Assembly (NCBI GenBank): GCA_963830775.1
Contig: CAWHNT010000032.1
Coordinates: 454,972 to 518,971, forward strand
Direction: 5' to 3'
DNA from: CAWHNT01 sp963830775
GTDB taxonomy: Bacteria; Pseudomonadota; Alphaproteobacteria; Geminicoccales; Geminicoccaceae
Length of the DNA stretch: 64,000 nt
A program made the translations under genes and the position numbers. The notes under the pieces were generated by a model that was given only the letters and a program-made list of their open reading frames with translations, was not told the origin of the DNA and ran no database searches. Below are positions 29,038-37,891 of this stretch, piece by piece (the stretch's first letter is position 1; every line of letters starts with the position of its first letter).

Positions 29038-29706
29038 CTAGAAGTTGAGCCTGACCCCAAGGCGGCCGACCGCCACCGATTCCTCCTCGTCGGGCCGCGA
29101 GCCCACGGCCACGTCGCTCTCCAGCGAGAGCCAGGAGGTGGCGGCGAGATCCGTGCTCAGCATCAGCACGTCCATCGGCTGCAGCTCGACGCCGGATGCC
29201 TCGCCATAGCCCAGGCTGGCGGTGAGCGAGCCATAGCCCACGGTCGCCGACATCAGGTCGGCTTCGCCGCCCATCAGGGCCGTGCGGGCAAAGCCACCGC
29301 CCACGCTCCATTCCGACCAGCGCAGGGCACCGCCGATACTGAGTTCGCCAAGCCCCACCTTCGGCTCGGCGAGCCAGCTCGGCGTCTCGGCGGCGCCGAT
29401 CTCGAAGGCGTTCGGCTCGTCCAGGGGGGTACCGGCGACGCTCAGCTCGAAGCGCATCCGAGGCGTGCCGTCGTCCTGGTCGGACTCGAACAGCCCGCCG
29501 CCGCGCGGGGTGAAGTCGAGCACCACCCCGCCGCCATCGCCAGGTCCGTAGGAGGAGGGTGTCTCCTGGCCCGTGCCGCCCGCGCCGAACCCGGCCGGGC
29601 TGCCGGCGCCATAGCCGCCGACGGCGAGCTCATCCGCCGACGCCAGGGGCGCACCCAGGGCGAGCATCGCGAGCAATGCTGGCAGGAAGCGGCAGGTCAT
29701 GTTCAT
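29038..29706 (-). CDS. Outer-membrane/exported beta-rich protein, unknown family
   Basis: About 222 aa with a signal peptide (MTCRFLPALLAMLALGAPLA, cleavage after SADA-like LASA). The mature part has alternating hydrophobic strands (LGELSIGGALRWSEWSVGGG; MSATVGYGSLTASLGYGEAS) and ends in RLGVRLNF, a C-terminal aromatic signature of outer-membrane barrels. It resembles the barrel half of the porins encoded further upstream but is not a clear member. A start at ATG 29706 or 29700 fits the signal peptide. Transport role unknown. Confidence 0.6.
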   Translation of the reverse strand: MNMTCRFLPALLAMLALGAPLASADELAVGGYGAGSPAGFGAGGTGQETPSSYGPGDGGGVVLDFTPRGGGLFESDQDDGTPRMRFELSVAGTPLDEPNAFEIGAAETPSWLAEPKVGLGELSIGGALRWSEWSVGGGFARTALMGGEADLMSATVGYGSLTASLGYGEASGVELQPMDVLMLSTDLAATSWLSLESDVAVGSRPDEEESVAVGRLGVRLNF

Positions 29707-29814
29707 CGAACAGCCAGGGAAGACGGTGTGGCTTCTATATAGCCGGCTTTGTCGCCTGGTGCGAGAGGAACGGCGACACCACACCCCCAGCTGTGACAAT
29801 ACCGCAATAGCGAA

Positions 29815-29838
29815 GCGGCGGACCCTACGGCCCGCCGC
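29815..29838 (-). terminator. Possible hairpin terminator after porin 1
   Basis: GCGGCGGACC / GGCCCGCCGC around a 4-base loop forms a ten-pair stem (one G-T pair on the transcript). It lies 25 bases beyond the porin 1 stop, but the following bases (TTCGCTATT) are only weakly U-rich. Confidence 0.4.
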
Positions 29839-29862
29839 CCGACCCTAGCTGCGTCCGGCCGG

Positions 29863-30975
29863 CTAGAACGCCAGACGGATGGTCCCGAGATAGACCCAGC
29901 CGTCGTCGTCATCCGACACCGGGTCCTCGATGTCGTTGTCGAAGTAGAGCAGCTCAGCGCCGACGATCAGGCCGGGCATCGGTCCAACATCAGCCCCAAG
30001 GATGATGTTGTAGGGCTCATCGGCGGCATAGCCCTCCGAGTCGATGATCTGGCCGTAGTTGATCGAGACATTGGCCGGGCCGAGCTTCACGGCGCCACCA
30101 GCGTTGAAGTAGGTCTTCTCGAGGCTGCCGAACTCTTCGTCACCGAAGCCGCCAGCCACCTTGAAGCCGAACAGATCGAGAGCTGCGCCGCCGTACCATG
30201 CCCAGCCGTCGTCGCCGCCGAGCGCCGCCTCGTCCTTGATGTCGGCGATGCTGCCGACCAACGAGGCCTGGACGCCGACACCCCCGAAGGCGCCCTTGTA
30301 GACGGCAGCACCCTCAACCCAGTCGCCGAGCTCGACGTCCTTGTTGGCGAGCGTATCGCCGCTCACGGCCGCGAAGCTGTTGGTCGGATCGACGCCGATG
30401 TCGGCGTTGGGCGTGTAGCTCACGCCGAGCTGGAAGCCGCCGAACGAAGGCGTGTAGTAGCGGATCTTGGTGGCGTCGTTCGAGTTCGTGGGCCGGACCG
30501 GGCTGATTGCCAGGACATCGACCACCGTGCCGTCGATGCCGCCGGTCGAAGCCGCGATCGTGTAGGCACCGATGGCGCTGTTGTCGACCGCGCCATCCTC
30601 GTCGCCGAAGCGAGCCTCGCCGAAGCCGCCGCGGATGAACAGCCAGGTCTCGTCGGTGTTGTCGGTGCGGTTGGTGTCGGCCTCGAACTCGACCGTGCCA
30701 CCATACTCCATGCCCGTCGCGTCGTGCTTGCCGCGCAGGATGACGTGGACCTCGGTGTCGTTCCGGAAGTCGAGGCCGGTCGTGGTGGTGTCGTTGTTGC
30801 GCTGGGCGTCGAGGTCACCCCCGGTCGCCAGGAACCGGGCGAAGCCCGAGATCGTGACGTCCAAGGCACCGCCGGGCAGCACCTCGGCCGCACCCGCAGT
30901 ACCCGGCAATCCAATCTGCAGCAGGCCGGCACCCACGAGGGCGGTCGATCCCAGAAGCAGGTTCTTCGTCGCCAT
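29863..30975 (-). CDS. General (gram-negative) porin, copy 1
   Basis: A 370-aa trimeric-type outer-membrane diffusion channel. It has a signal peptide (MATKNLLLGSTALVGAGLLQ ... GAAE), an opening ALDVTISGFARFLATGG strand, TEVHVILRGKHDATGMEYGG, the inward-loop region FIRGGFGEARFGDEDGAVDN, and a C-terminal LGTIRLAF with the terminal Phe needed for barrel assembly. It is a close tandem paralogue of the gene at 31239, with long stretches identical. Which of the two is dominant cannot be seen. Confidence 0.92.
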   Translation of the reverse strand: MATKNLLLGSTALVGAGLLQIGLPGTAGAAEVLPGGALDVTISGFARFLATGGDLDAQRNNDTTTTGLDFRNDTEVHVILRGKHDATGMEYGGTVEFEADTNRTDNTDETWLFIRGGFGEARFGDEDGAVDNSAIGAYTIAASTGGIDGTVVDVLAISPVRPTNSNDATKIRYYTPSFGGFQLGVSYTPNADIGVDPTNSFAAVSGDTLANKDVELGDWVEGAAVYKGAFGGVGVQASLVGSIADIKDEAALGGDDGWAWYGGAALDLFGFKVAGGFGDEEFGSLEKTYFNAGGAVKLGPANVSINYGQIIDSEGYAADEPYNIILGADVGPMPGLIVGAELLYFDNDIEDPVSDDDDGWVYLGTIRLAF

Positions 30976-31181
30976 CCTCTTCTCCCGTCATCCACGGCGT
31001 GGTTGTGGAGGCGGTCAATCCCGCGGAGCCAAGCCTCGCTTGCCCTTGGCTCCGCCGCGCCCCTCGTGCGCGGAGGCTTATCGGCGAGCGAACGGGGATT
31101 GCACAACCGACTGAGTGCCTTCAGCCGATCCTTCATCCCTGCCTGTGGCCGCAGGGTTACAATTCGGTCACCTTTCGGACA

Positions 31182-31215
31182 GAAAAAGAAAGGCGGCGGG
31201 CCCATGCCCGCCGCC
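31182..31215 (-). terminator. Rho-independent terminator of porin 2
   Basis: On the minus strand GGCGGCGGGC / GCCCGCCGCC forms a 10-bp GC stem with a short loop, followed directly by TTTCTTTTTCT. It begins about 24 bases after the porin 2 stop. Confidence 0.85.
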
Positions 31216-31238
31216 CATCCGAGTTCTTCCGCCTTGAT

Positions 31239-32361
31239 TTAGAAGGCTAGACGAAGCGTACCCACATACACGTAGCCATCGTCGTCAGACGACACCAGAT
31301 CATCGTCCTCGATGTCGTTGTTGAAGTAGGCAACTTCGCCACCGAGCACCAAGCCCGGCATCAGGGCGAAGTCGACACCGCCGACGATGTTGTAGGGCTC
31401 ATCGCCTTCATAGCCGTCCGAGTCGATGATCTGGCCGTAGTTGATCGAGAGGTTGACCAGCCCGATGCCGTAACCGAGACCGGCATTGTAGTAGGTCTTC
31501 TCGAGGCTGCCGAACTCCTCGTCGCCGAAGCCGCCGGCCACCTTGATGCCGAAGATGTCGGTCGCGGCACCGCCGTACCACGCCCAGGCATCGTCACCGC
31601 CCAGCGCGTCCTCGTCCTTGATGTCGGCGATGCTGCCGACCAACGAGGCCTGCAGGCCGAGCCCGCCGAAGTCACCCTCATAGACGAGAGCACCCTCGAA
31701 CCAGTCGCCCAGCTCGACGTCCTTGTTGGCGAGCGTATCGCCGCTCACGGCCGCGAAGCTGTTGGTCGGATCGACGCCGATGTCGGCGTTGGGCGTGTAG
31801 CTCACGCCGACGCTGAAGCCGCCGAACGAAGGCGTGTAGTAGCGGATCTTGGTGGCGTCGTCGGAGTTGGTCGGCCGGACCGGGCTGATCGACAGCGCGT
31901 CGACCACCGTGCCGTCGATGCCGCCGGTCGAGGCCGCGATCGTGTAGGCACCGATGGCGCTGTTGTCGACCGCACCATCCTCGTCGCCGAAGCGGACCTC
32001 ACCGAAGCCGCCGCGGATGAACAGCCAGGTCTCGTCGGTGTTGTCGGTGCGGTTGGTGTCGGCCTCGAACTCGACCGTGCCACCATACTCCATGCCCGTC
32101 GCGTCGTGCTTGCCGCGCAGGATGACGTGGACCTCGGTGTCGTTCCGGAAGTCGAGGCCGGTCGCTGGTGGTGTCGTTGTTGCGCTGGTTGTCGAGGTCA
32201 CCCCCGGTCGCCAGGAACCGGGCGAAGCCCGAGATCGTGACGTCCAGCGCGCCACCAGGCAGCACTTCGGCGGCGCGGGCCACGTCCGGCGTCGCCACAC
32301 CCAGAACACTGGCGCCGACCAGCGCCGTCGTCCCGAGAAGCAGCTTCCTCATGCTCATCAT
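31239..32361 (-). CDS. General porin, copy 2 (one frame break)
   Basis: A close paralogue of porin 1 with the same order of strands and the same C-terminal Phe (YVGTLRLAF). The signal peptide is MRKLLLGTTALVGASVLGVA. Comparison with porin 1 shows one extra base near 32166 (GGTCGCTGGTGG against GGTCGTGGTGG) that splits the frame after QRNNDTT; downstream, GLDFRNDTEVHVILRGKHDA is intact. A clear terminator follows. Corrected length is about 373 aa. Tandem porins often respond to different osmotic or nutrient signals; no such site is evident here. Confidence 0.9.
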
Positions 32362-32567
32362 CGTCTCTCTTTGCCTGTCGTTTCAGATCGGACCTGCAGC
32401 TCGGATCCTTACGCCGGCGCGTTCTGTTCCCGGACCCCCGGACTTGACGCCGTGCCAGCCTGTGCCGATGGCCGGATGTTAACGACGGGAGCCCGTAACA
32501 CCGCAACACGGCTTGGCGGCCCGGCCGCTCTTCATTGCACCCATGTAGCCGTGGTGCCACACAGGGT

Positions 32568-33767
32568 TCAGGTGGCCGGCGCGATGATCCCCATCCTGAC
32601 GACCTCCGCCAGGAACTGCTCGATCGCGGCCGCATCCCGGTCCGGGAAGGCATCGGCCAGTTCCCGGCGCGTGAAGCCCGGCCGGGCCAGCACCCAGGCC
32701 ATCAGCGGCTTCACCGGCATCGGCAGCTCGATCGCCTGTCGCGAGCCCTCGCGCACGATCCCGGCCCGGCCCGCCTGCTCGACGATCCGCAGCCCCGGCA
32801 CCTTGAGCCGGTAGGCCTGATCGCCGGCCTGGATCACCCCGGGCAGGTCGTAGGTCTCGCGCGGGTAGCGGAAGGCCGCCTGGAAGGCCGCGACCGAGTT
32901 CAAGGTGGTGTCGTCGGTGAGGAGAGCCCGCGCCCGTTCGGCGAGCTCGGCGAGGCGCATCGCCAGCTGCTCGCGGCCGCGGGGCAGGTTCGCCCGCGCC
33001 ACCGGCTCCTGCACCATGCGCTCGAACAGATAGGTGACGACGTCGAGGCCGATCGGATAGGTGGCGCCGAAGGCGATGTGCGCGCAGGGCTCCTCGTCCG
33101 CCAGCGCGTAGTGGTACTGGCCGCGCGGCAGATAGAGCAGGTGGCCGGGCTTGAGCCGGACCTCCTTCCAAAGCTTGCCCTTGGCCTCCTCGTGGTGCTC
33201 GGCCGGCAGGTCCTTGAACAGAGGATGGGCGATGGGATTGGCGCCCCTGCCCTCGAACACCATCCAGGTCTTCTCGCCCATGACATGGACGGCGAAGACG
33301 TCGTGGGTGTCGTAGTGGACCTTGAAGCCCTGCTTCTTCTGGCTGGACATGTAGAGATTGGCCTGGAGCTTCGCACCCAGCGCCTCCTCCATGGCCCGGC
33401 AGAAGGTCGACATCTCCGGGGTGAGCTGGTCGATGTCGTTGAGGACGAGCGTGGCCCCTTGCGCCAGCAGGCCCTTGACCCGCACCGGGTCCGGGCGCAG
33501 CACCGGCCCGCCGTCGCGGCCGTTGGCGGTGTAGGTGTAGCTCGCGACCGGCACCGGCTTCTTGTCGAGCATGAGGAGGAGGGAGTTCTGCGACCAGACG
33601 CTGGTCATGCCCAGGATCCGGTTCATCACTTCCCAGCTCATCACCTCCTGCCACTTGCCGGGCGCGCCCTCCAGGTGCAGGGGCTGCTTGCCCAGATACT
33701 CGGAGAGGAAGCGCCGCCCGCCGAGCGGCTCCATGATCGCATCGAAGCTGGTGGGGGCACCGCTCAT
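32568..33767 (-). CDS. Cupin/JmjC-type 2-oxoglutarate oxygenase (ribosomal-oxygenase-like)
   Basis: A 399-aa protein of the cupin_4/JmjC group that contains the bacterial ribosomal-protein hydroxylase RoxA. The N-terminal FLSEYLGKQPLHLEGAPG is family-typical, the iron-binding HxD is in FKVHYDTHDVFAVHVMGEKT, and the distal His is in LLYLPRGQYHYALADEEPCA. The C-terminal ~120 residues form the winged-helix-like dimerisation part (GFTRRELADAFPDRDAAAIE). The substrate is not readable. The ATG at 33767 gives the usual start; longer frames have no homology. Divergent from yggS. Confidence 0.82.
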   Translation of the reverse strand: MSGAPTSFDAIMEPLGGRRFLSEYLGKQPLHLEGAPGKWQEVMSWEVMNRILGMTSVWSQNSLLLMLDKKPVPVASYTYTANGRDGGPVLRPDPVRVKGLLAQGATLVLNDIDQLTPEMSTFCRAMEEALGAKLQANLYMSSQKKQGFKVHYDTHDVFAVHVMGEKTWMVFEGRGANPIAHPLFKDLPAEHHEEAKGKLWKEVRLKPGHLLYLPRGQYHYALADEEPCAHIAFGATYPIGLDVVTYLFERMVQEPVARANLPRGREQLAMRLAELAERARALLTDDTTLNSVAAFQAAFRYPRETYDLPGVIQAGDQAYRLKVPGLRIVEQAGRAGIVREGSRQAIELPMPVKPLMAWVLARPGFTRRELADAFPDRDAAAIEQFLAEVVRMGIIAPAT

Positions 33768-33829
33768 CGCCTGAGGTCTCCATAAGTCTCGCCCGCGGGC
33801 CGAGTGCCGGCACATCCTTGGGAGCATGA

Positions 33830-34528
33830 ATGGGAGAGGGCACGCAAGACGCTGCCGAGGTCGCGGTCAACCTTGCCCTGGTGCGGGACCGGATCGCGGC
33901 CAGTGCGAAGGCCGCGGGTCGCGACCCGGCCCTGGTCACGCTCGTGGCCGTGAGCAAGTCCCAGAAGCTGGAGCGGATCGAGGCGGCGCTCGAGGCGGGG
34001 CAGCGCGTGTTCGGCGAGAACTACGTGCAGGAGGCGGCCGGCCGCTGGCCCGAGCTGCGCCAACGCCATGCCGGCATCGAGCTGCACATGATCGGCGCCC
34101 TGCAGAGCAACAAGGCCGCCGAGGCCGTGGGCCTGTTCGACGTCATCCAGACGGTCGACCGGCCGCGGCTGGCGCAGGCGCTGGCCAAGGAGATGGCACG
34201 GCAGGGCCGACGGCCGCGGCTCCTGATCCAGGTCAACACAGGTGAGGAGGCGCAGAAGGCGGGCGTGGCGCCGGGCGGGCTACCGGCCCTCCTTGCCACC
34301 TGCCGGGGCGAGCTCGGCCTGCCCGTCCAGGGCCTGATGGCGATCCCGCCCGAGGCCGACGACGTGGCGCTGCACGCGGCCCTGCTCACCAAGCTCGCAG
34401 GGCGGCACGGCCTGGCGACCGTCAGCATCGGCATGAGCGGCGATTTCGAGGCCGCGATACGCTTCGGCGCCACCCATGTCCGGGTCGGGACCGCGATCTT
34501 CGGCAGCCGCCTGCCCCGGAAGACCTGA
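33830..34528 (+). CDS. YggS-family pyridoxal-phosphate homeostasis protein
   Basis: A PLP-binding, single-domain barrel protein that keeps cellular PLP and amino-acid pools in balance. The 232-aa protein shows VTLVAVSKSQKLERIEAALE with the PLP lysine, GQRVFGENYVQEA, the signature HMIGALQSNKAAEA, GLMAIPPEADD and MSGDFEAAIRFGATHVRVGT. Cytoplasmic, no extra domain. It is divergent from the JmjC gene and precedes cytochrome c. Confidence 0.94.
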   Translation: MGEGTQDAAEVAVNLALVRDRIAASAKAAGRDPALVTLVAVSKSQKLERIEAALEAGQRVFGENYVQEAAGRWPELRQRHAGIELHMIGALQSNKAAEAVGLFDVIQTVDRPRLAQALAKEMARQGRRPRLLIQVNTGEEAQKAGVAPGGLPALLATCRGELGLPVQGLMAIPPEADDVALHAALLTKLAGRHGLATVSIGMSGDFEAAIRFGATHVRVGTAIFGSRLPRKT

Positions 34529-34661
34529 GACGGTTGGTCGCACTAAAGAGGGATGATGCCGGATCGTCCCGACTTGCCAGCGACGCGCCGTCCGCCCATC
34601 TCGCCACCGCTCACGCGCCGCCCAGACCCGGCGTTCGAACCTTCCTGCGGAGGCTACAGAC

Positions 34662-35033
34662 TTGCGCAAGACAATCATGGTGCTGGCAGCGACCGTGGCC
34701 ATGACCGGCCCGGTCATGGCGCAGGGCGATCCCGGCAAGGGTGCCACGGTGTTCAAGCGCTGTGCCGCCTGTCATGTCGTCGACAAGCCCCAGAACCGCG
34801 TCGGGCCCAGCCTGCTTGGCGTGTTCGGGCGAAAGGCGGGCGCGGTGGAAGGCTTCAAGTACTCGGATGCCATGAAGAACGCCGGCATCACCTGGAACGA
34901 GGCCGAGCTGGACAAGTATCTGGAGAATCCGAAGGGCGACATCCCCGGCAACAAGATGGCGTTCCCGGGCCTGAAGAAGCCCGAGGAGCGGGCCGACGTC
35001 ATCGCCTATCTGAAGCAGGCCAGCGCCCAGTAG
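34662..35033 (+). CDS. Class I cytochrome c (c2/c550 type)
   Basis: A 123-aa periplasmic electron carrier. It starts at a TTG codon (34662) placed ten bases after CGGAGG, giving a signal peptide RKTIMVLAATVAMTGPVMAQ. Heme attachment is at CAACH in FKRCAACHVVDKPQNRVGPS, and the axial Met is in IPGNKMAFPGLKKPEERAD. The size and the insertions fit the c2 family. It converges on the S4 gene. A start at ATG 34677 would remove part of the signal peptide's basic N-terminus, so TTG is preferred. Confidence 0.92.
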   Translation: MRKTIMVLAATVAMTGPVMAQGDPGKGATVFKRCAACHVVDKPQNRVGPSLLGVFGRKAGAVEGFKYSDAMKNAGITWNEAELDKYLENPKGDIPGNKMAFPGLKKPEERADVIAYLKQASAQ

Positions 35034-35041
35034 CGGAGCCC

Positions 35042-35314
35042 TCAGACCGCGATCTCCTCGTAGAGCGCCTGCGCGTCGGTCGCGGCACCGCGGCGGCCGA
35101 TGCCCAGCGCCAGCACCTTCAGGATTCGGATGCGGGCCGGCTGGGTGAGCGTGATCACGTCGCCCGGCCGGACCAGTGCATGCGTCTTGGTCACCAGCTG
35201 GCTGTTCAGCCGGACCCGCCGCTCCAGCACCAGCTCCGCCGCTGCCTCCCGCCGGCGGACGAAACGGGCGTGCCATAGCCACTTGTCGAGCCGGAGGCCG
35301 CCCTCCTCCTTCAC
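35042..35314 (-). CDS. S4-domain RNA-binding protein (Hsp15-like)
   Basis: A 90-aa protein made almost wholly of one S4 fold: LRLDKWLWHARFVRRREAAA, VLERRVRLNSQLVTKTHALV, RPGDVITLTQPARIRILKVL. Hsp15-type members bind stalled 50S subunits. The GTG start overlaps the stop of the helicase gene (GTGA), so translation is coupled. It ends nine bases beyond the cytochrome c stop, on the opposite strand. Confidence 0.85.
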   Translation of the reverse strand: MKEEGGLRLDKWLWHARFVRRREAAAELVLERRVRLNSQLVTKTHALVRPGDVITLTQPARIRILKVLALGIGRRGAATDAQALYEEIAV

Positions 35315-37830
35315 GGAGCGACCTTGAGCCCCGCAAGGACGGCGAAGGGCGAGGACGAGGTGCCGGCCATGGCCCGCCGCTTCTTCTCGGGCGCATCCTG
35401 CCGCCGCCGCGGCGCGCGCCGCCCCCGCGGCCAGGCGAAGACCATCTCGCCCTCGCCGTGCAGCGGGCGGAAGCCCAGGGCCTCCACCAGCTCCCGCAGC
35501 TCGGCCCGGCTCAGGCCGGCCTCGGCCGCGAGCTGAGGCGGCAGCGCGAAGGGGCTGGTCAGCCGCGCCAGCGCCCGCACCGCTGCCGCCAGCCGTTCCA
35601 GCACGTCGACCCGGAGCGCGAAGTCGCCGAGGGTAGCGAAGCCCGCGATCAGCGCCGCCTCGCCCGGCGGCACCTCGGCCCCGCGCAGCACGGTCCGCCC
35701 GGCCGGCGGGAGGGCAACCGTCGTTCCCGTCGCCAGCCGCCACAGGCGGACCCGTGCCTCGACCGCGGCAGGCTTCAGCAGCGCCGGCAGGAACAGGTGG
35801 TGCCAGCCGAAGCGAACACCGAGCCTGCCCAGGGCCGCACGGTCGGCCGCCGTCAGGGCCGGCAGCAGGCTCTCGACCTCCTCCCGCCCGACGCAGCCCA
35901 GGGCCTCGTGCAGCCGGAAGGCGATGCCACGGGCCGAGGGCCCTAGCGCCTCGTCGTGAGCCGCCTGGGTCAGCGCCTCCAAGGCTGCCAGCCGCTCGCC
36001 GAGCCACGCCTGCAGCCAGGCCTGCAGACGCTGCCGCGCCCGGCCGGCCGTGCCGCTGTCGAGCATGGGGTCGGCCAGCAGCTCGATCCGCGGCGCCAGC
36101 CGGTCGCCCGTCGCACGCAGCCGGGCCACCGCCGCCCCGCGCCACAGGATCTCCTCCCGCTCGCCGAGCGAGAACGCCGTGTCGGGCTCGGCCACGAGAT
36201 CGCCAGCCCGCGCCCGCAGCGAGGGGCCGACGGCACGCCGGGCCGCCGTCATCAGCAGGCGCTGCTCGCTCTCCAGCTCATCGTCGGCCAGCACGAAGCC
36301 CAGGCCCACGAGCCGGCCGACGCTGTGCTCGTCGACCACCACCTCGCCATCGGCCTCGACCCTGGCCGCGTGCTCGCCCTTCTCTCGTAGCGAACGCAGC
36401 AGCGCCGAGGTGCGCCGGTCGACGAAGCGCTGGGTCAGCCGCTCGTGCAGCGCGTCCGAGAGCCGGTCCTCGACCTCGCGCGTGCGCTCCTGCCAGCGGG
36501 CGCCGTTCTCCAGCCAGCCCGGCCGGTGCGACATGTAGGTCCAGGTGCGGACATGGGAGATGCGAGCCACCAGGGCGTCGATGTCACCCTCGGTGCGGTC
36601 GAGGCGGGCGATCATGTCGCCGACCCAGCTGTTGGGCAGCACGCCGCGCCCGCTGGTCAGATGCCCGAACACGGTCGCCAGGAGGTGCAGGTGCGCATCG
36701 GTCACCGTCTTCCTGAAGTCCGGGATCTGGCACACCTGCCAGAGCAGCCGCACCCGGTCCGGCCGGTCGGCCCGGGCCCGGATCTCGTCCCGCCGGGCGA
36801 GGAAGGCGAGGCTGCGGTCGTCCAGCGCATCCCGCACCTTCACCAGCACCGGGACCGGCGGTGCCCGGTCGAGGCTGGCGGAGAGTGCTTCCAGGCTCGC
36901 GAAGTCGAGCTCCGTGTTGCGCCAGCGCAGGTTCTTGAGCGGCGGGAAGCTGTGGCTCTCGACCGCCTCGATCTCCTTCTCGTCGAAGGCGCCGCAGCTG
37001 CCGGTGGCACCGAACGTGCCGTCCGCCATGTGCCGCCCGGCCCGGCCGGCGATCTGGGCGATCTCGGCATGGGTCAGCCGGCGCTGCTCGCGGCCGTCGA
37101 ACTTGCGCAAGGACGCGAAGGCGACGTGGGCGAGATCCATGTTGAGGCCCATGCCGATGGCGTCCGTCGCCACCAGATGGTCGACCTCGCCCGCCTGGTA
37201 GAGCGCCACTTGCGCGTTCCTGGTCCGCGGCGAGAGGGCGCCCAGCACCACCGCCGCCCCGCCCTTCTGCCGGCGCACCACCTCGGCCAGCGCGTAGACG
37301 TCGGACGCGCTGAAGCCGACGATGGCGCTGCGCCGCGGCAGCCGGTGCAGCTTGGTCTCGCCGGCATAGGTGAGGATGGAGAAGCGCGGCCGGGTGATGA
37401 TCTCCGCCGACGGCACCAGGCGCTTCAGGATCGGCCGGATCGTGTCCGAGCCCAGGAACATGGTCTCGTCGATCCCGCGGGCATGGAGCAGCCGGTCGGT
37501 GAAGATGTGGCCGCGCTCGCGGTCGGCGCAGAGCTGGATCTCGTCCACGGCCAGGAACGAGGCCTCGCGCTGCAGCGGCATCGCCTCGACCGTGCAGATC
37601 AGGTAGCGCGCGTCCTCAGCACCGACCCGCTCCTCGCCGGTGATCAGGGCGGCGGCCCCCGCCCCCTTGATCGCCACCACGCGGTCGTAGATCTCGCGCG
37701 CCAGCAGGCGCAGCGGGAAACCCATGATCCCGCTGCGGTGGGCCAGCATCCGTTCGACCGCGAAATGCGTCTTCCCGGTGTTGGTCGGACCCAGGACCGC
37801 TAAGATGCGTGACGATTCCGCCGACGCCAT
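35311..37830 (-). CDS. Suv3-like DExH RNA helicase
   Basis: An 839-aa superfamily 2 helicase related to the mitochondrial degradosome helicase Suv3. Motif I is ILAVLGPTNTGKTHFAVERM, motif II is LAVDEIQLCADRERG (DEIQ), motif III/IV include FLGSDTIRPILKRLVPSAE, and motif VI is IAQIAGRAGRHMADGTFG. A long C-terminal region with many helices and a basic Arg-rich patch (RGRRAPRRRQDAPEKKRRA) follows, likely an RNA-binding tail. The ATG at 37830 starts the homology. It is coupled to the S4 protein and overlaps nothing upstream; a divergent cyclase gene begins 62 bases away. Confidence 0.9.
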   Translation of the reverse strand: MASAESSRILAVLGPTNTGKTHFAVERMLAHRSGIMGFPLRLLAREIYDRVVAIKGAGAAALITGEERVGAEDARYLICTVEAMPLQREASFLAVDEIQLCADRERGHIFTDRLLHARGIDETMFLGSDTIRPILKRLVPSAEIITRPRFSILTYAGETKLHRLPRRSAIVGFSASDVYALAEVVRRQKGGAAVVLGALSPRTRNAQVALYQAGEVDHLVATDAIGMGLNMDLAHVAFASLRKFDGREQRRLTHAEIAQIAGRAGRHMADGTFGATGSCGAFDEKEIEAVESHSFPPLKNLRWRNTELDFASLEALSASLDRAPPVPVLVKVRDALDDRSLAFLARRDEIRARADRPDRVRLLWQVCQIPDFRKTVTDAHLHLLATVFGHLTSGRGVLPNSWVGDMIARLDRTEGDIDALVARISHVRTWTYMSHRPGWLENGARWQERTREVEDRLSDALHERLTQRFVDRRTSALLRSLREKGEHAARVEADGEVVVDEHSVGRLVGLGFVLADDELESEQRLLMTAARRAVGPSLRARAGDLVAEPDTAFSLGEREEILWRGAAVARLRATGDRLAPRIELLADPMLDSGTAGRARQRLQAWLQAWLGERLAALEALTQAAHDEALGPSARGIAFRLHEALGCVGREEVESLLPALTAADRAALGRLGVRFGWHHLFLPALLKPAAVEARVRLWRLATGTTVALPPAGRTVLRGAEVPPGEAALIAGFATLGDFALRVDVLERLAAAVRALARLTSPFALPPQLAAEAGLSRAELRELVEALGFRPLHGEGEMVFAWPRGRRAPRRRQDAPEKKRRAMAGTSSSPFAVLAGLKVAP

Positions 37831-37891
37831 GCGCCGAAGATCGGTGACCTTGCCGGGCTTGGCAAGTGCGGCCAGAGGGTTGGGAAGCAGG

